A DNA stretch of 64,000 bases from Polycladidibacter hongkongensis (GTDB lineage Bacteria > Pseudomonadota > Alphaproteobacteria > Rhizobiales > Stappiaceae), in NCBI RefSeq assembly GCF_001561995.1, contig NZ_LLWC01000017.1, positions 124,001 to 188,000 of the forward strand. Reading direction: 5' to 3'. The notes below the pieces were generated by a model. The model was not told the origin of the DNA. It did not search any database and saw only the letters and a program-made list of their open reading frames with translations. The translations under genes and the position numbers were made by a program. Shown one piece after another: positions 61,792 through 64,000 of this stretch (its first letter is position 1; each line of letters starts with the position of its first letter).

Positions 61792-63792
61792 TTAGCCCTC
61801 AGCGATGGAGCCGAGGCGCTCTTCAACTTTAGCAACCACATTTTCTGCGGTGATGCCGAAGTGCTCGTACAACTCTTTGTAGGGAGCGGAGGCGCCAAAG
61901 CCGTCCATGCCTACGAAAATTCCATCAGGGCCGATAAAGCGATCCCAGCCTTGGCGGATGCCTGCCTCGATCGCAACCTTGACAGCACTAGCACCAATAA
62001 TTGACGCTTTGTATGCGTCAGATTGTTGCTCGAACAATTCAACGCAAGGGACAGAGACCACACGGGCAAAAATTCCGCGACCTTCCAGCTGTTTCTGTGC
62101 CGCTACGGCAATTTCAACTTCAGAGCCCGTTGCGAACAGGGTAACCTGTGGCTCTTGTTCGCTGTCTGAGATGACATAAGCCCCTTTGGCACAAAGGTTT
62201 TCTTTTTCGAATACCGGGCGTAGAGAAGGCAGGTTCTGACGCGTGAGAGCAAGAATGCTTGGGGTCTGCTTTTTCTCGATTGCGAGCTGCCAACATTCCA
62301 GAGTTTCTGTGATATCCGCAGGGCGGAAGAAATTCACATTAGGAATGGCACGTAGGGCCGCATAGTGTTCCACAGGCTGGTGGGTTGGACCATCTTCGCC
62401 AAGACCAATCGAATCGTGGGTCATGACGTGGATGACGCGTTGCTTCATCAGCGCTGCGAGGCGAATGGACGGGCGGCAGTAGTCAGAGAATACCAAGAAG
62501 CCGCCAGAATAAGGGATCATGCCGCCGTGCAGGGCCATACCGTTCATGGCGGCGGCCATGCCGTGTTCGCGGATGCCCCAGTGAATGTAGCGACCAGAGA
62601 AGTCGTCCGGGGTGATCGGCAGGGTCTGCTCGGTTTTGGTGTTGTTGGAGCCGGTCAGATCGGCAGAGCCACCGATGGTCTCCGGCAGAACAGCGTTGAT
62701 TACACCCAGTACAGCCTCAGAGGCTTTGCGAGTTGCGATGGTTGGCTGAGTTTCGGCAAGTTCTTGCTTGTAGGCAAGAATTGCATCTTCAAAGCCCGCA
62801 GGAAGATCGCCGCGGTTGCGTCGCTCGAATTCGGCGCGCTGATCTGCGTCGCTGGCGGCAAAGCTTGCTTCCCAGTCCTTGCGCGCTTGGGCAGAGCGAA
62901 GACCGGCAATGCGCCAAGCGTCCAGAACATCGGAGGGGACGTCGAAGGCTTCGTCTTCCCAGCCCAGTGCAGCACGGGTTGCGGCGATTTCTTCTGCCCC
63001 CAGCGGCGCGCCATGTGCCTTGCTGGTACCAGCGCGGTTTGGCGAACCAAAACCAATGGTGGTTTTAGCGGCAATCATGGTTGGCTTGTCTGCTTTGTGG
63101 GCAGCTTCAAACGCGGCTTCGAGGGCTTCTGGATCGTGACCATCTACTTCGATCGTGTTCCAGCCCGAAGCCTTGAAGCGGGCAACTTGATCGGTGCTGT
63201 CAGCCACTGAAACTTTGCCATCAATGGTAATGCCATTGTTGTCCCAGATCAGGATAAGCTTATTCAGCTTCAGGTGACCTGCAAGTGATATGGCTTCTTG
63301 CGAGATACCTTCCATCAAGCAGCCGTCGCCAGCAAGTACGTAGGTGTGGTGGTCCACAAGGCCTGTGCCGAAGCGGTTTGCCTGAATGCGCTCTGCGATC
63401 GCCATGCCAAGTGCGTTGCCAAGACCTTGACCGAGCGGGCCGGTGGTTGTCTCGATGCCCGCGCCATGGCCGAACTCAGGGTGGCCGCAGGTGAGCGCGC
63501 CCATCTGGCGGAAGTTTTTCAGCTCTTCGATGGTGAAATCTTCATAACCCAGCAGGTAGAGCAATGAGTAAAGCAGCATAGAGCCGTGACCTGCGGACAG
63601 GACGAAACGGTCGCGGTCGGCCCAGTTTGGCGCTTTTGGATCAAACTTCAAAAACTTGGTGAAAAGGACAGTGGCAATGTCGGCGGCGCCCATTGGCAGG
63701 CCAGGATGGCCAGACTTTGCTTGTTCAACAGCATCAATCGAAAGGAAACGAATGGCATTGGCCATTCTCTGGTGTTTCTCGAGATCGGTCAT
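61792..63792 (-). CDS. tkt: Transketolase
   Basis: A 666-residue thiamine-diphosphate enzyme of the pentose phosphate and Calvin-type pathways. The N-terminal [24 protein letters not shown], the ThDP-binding [26 protein letters not shown] motif and the central [19 protein letters not shown] region are complete. The C-terminal domain ends [15 protein letters not shown]. Length and order match TktA. Its promoter candidate lies at 63927-63954. gap is next downstream. Confidence 0.97.
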   Translation of the reverse strand: MTDLEKHQRMANAIRFLSIDAVEQAKSGHPGLPMGAADIATVLFTKFLKFDPKAPNWADRDRFVLSAGHGSMLLYSLLYLLGYEDFTIEELKNFRQMGALTCGHPEFGHGAGIETTTGPLGQGLGNALGMAIAERIQANRFGTGLVDHHTYVLAGDGCLMEGISQEAISLAGHLKLNKLILIWDNNGITIDGKVSVADSTDQVARFKASGWNTIEVDGHDPEALEAAFEAAHKADKPTMIAAKTTIGFGSPNRAGTSKAHGAPLGAEEIAATRAALGWEDEAFDVPSDVLDAWRIAGLRSAQARKDWEASFAASDADQRAEFERRNRGDLPAGFEDAILAYKQELAETQPTIATRKASEAVLGVINAVLPETIGGSADLTGSNNTKTEQTLPITPDDFSGRYIHWGIREHGMAAAMNGMALHGGMIPYSGGFLVFSDYCRPSIRLAALMKQRVIHVMTHDSIGLGEDGPTHQPVEHYAALRAIPNVNFFRPADITETLECWQLAIEKKQTPSILALTRQNLPSLRPVFEKENLCAKGAYVISDSEQEPQVTLFATGSEVEIAVAAQKQLEGRGIFARVVSVPCVELFEQQSDAYKASIIGASAVKVAIEAGIRQGWDRFIGPDGIFVGMDGFGASAPYKELYEHFGITAENVVAKVEERLGSIAEG

Positions 63793-63926
63793 TTTTGTCC
63801 CGTTGCTCGTCCGGCAGGGTGGCCGGTGAAAAGGTCATATTCCATTATTCAGCTGCGCACCAGCACGCGCCTCTACCCCTAAGCGCGAAGAGTTGCCTGC
63901 GAGCAGTTAAACAATCTAGGAAAGGA

Positions 63927-63954
63927 GACATATCAGGTTGAGAGGTTGAGTCAA
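63927..63954 (-). promoter_or_regulatory. Possible sigma-70 promoter of tkt
   Basis: Leftward, TTGACT (complement of 63949-63954) and TATGTC (complement of 63927-63932) are 16 bases apart. The implied leader to the tkt ATG is about 125 bases. The -35 is good, the -10 is weak. Confidence 0.4.
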
Positions 63955-64000
63955 TCAATCCCAAGCTGTCTCGCCGGTGTTTATTGCTCAATAATCGCTA

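Noticed and set aside
62365..63210. 281-codon rightward open frame
   Set aside because: Antisense to tkt; its length follows from the codon bias of the true gene.

Overview
The window looks like a chromosomal segment of an alphaproteobacterium of the order Hyphomicrobiales. The GC content is moderate (about 50-55 percent by eye). Several genes are alphaproteobacterial hallmarks: cpdR, rcdA (DUF1465), trcR (DUF1013), gapR (DUF2312), DUF1036 next to pyk, DUF1192, DUF882 and the cysteine-free L31. The overall order (tkt-gap-pgk-thiE-like-Sel1-efp-suhB-MotA-like-OmpA-like-trcR) recalls Stappiaceae-type genomes such as Pseudovibrio; that placement is inference. I saw no insertion sequence, prophage, integrase or CRISPR array, and every complete gene appears to be in frame.

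Layout. 1-3.5 kb: the 3' end of a phenylacetate-CoA ligase-like gene, hemH, and an SPFH/NfeD pair. 3.6-6.9 kb: a PomA/PomB-type flagellar stator pair and kdsD, both leftward. 7.1-11.0 kb: a lytic transglycosylase, a DUF459 protein lacking catalytic residues, and a chemoreceptor. 11.3-14.0 kb: a four-gene bufferin-type RiPP operon (DUF2282 precursor, DUF692 MNIO enzyme, DUF2063 partner, DoxX). 14.1-20.4 kb: threonine aldolase, a predicted anti-Shine-Dalgarno sRNA, hsp20 with a ROSE-like leader, a PepSY-like protein, a hydrolase, a HisN-type phosphatase, a second predicted sRNA, an N-formylglutamate amidohydrolase and cpdR. 20.5-30 kb: tRNA-Val, rpmJ, a TPR protein, pyk-DUF1036, gapR, two murein enzymes and an orphan sigma-54 regulator. 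30-45 kb: pepF, purB, small hydrolases, an ABC1 kinase, a TPR lipoprotein, rpsU, Lrp, a class II amidotransferase, MATE, purEK and YdcH. 45-57 kb: TauE, an acyl-CoA synthetase, an ABC exporter, rpmE, rcdA, DUF1192, a quinone oxidoreductase, trcR, a second stator-like pair, suhB and efp. 57-64 kb: a Sel1 protein, a divergent ThiE-like protein, pgk, gap and tkt.

How the genes fit together. The right end is a leftward carbon-metabolism block (tkt, gap, pgk). The cell-cycle theme (cpdR, rcdA, gapR, trcR) is spread along the window. Envelope functions recur: kdsD for LPS Kdo, MltB-like, DUF882, L,D-transpeptidase and two peptidoglycan-anchored ion-channel pairs. The most notable accessory unit is the bufferin operon. 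The most notable elements outside the genes are two compact sRNA candidates, one on each strand, that expose UCUCCUCC-type anti-Shine-Dalgarno sequence. All family assignments come from reading the translations; no database search was run.
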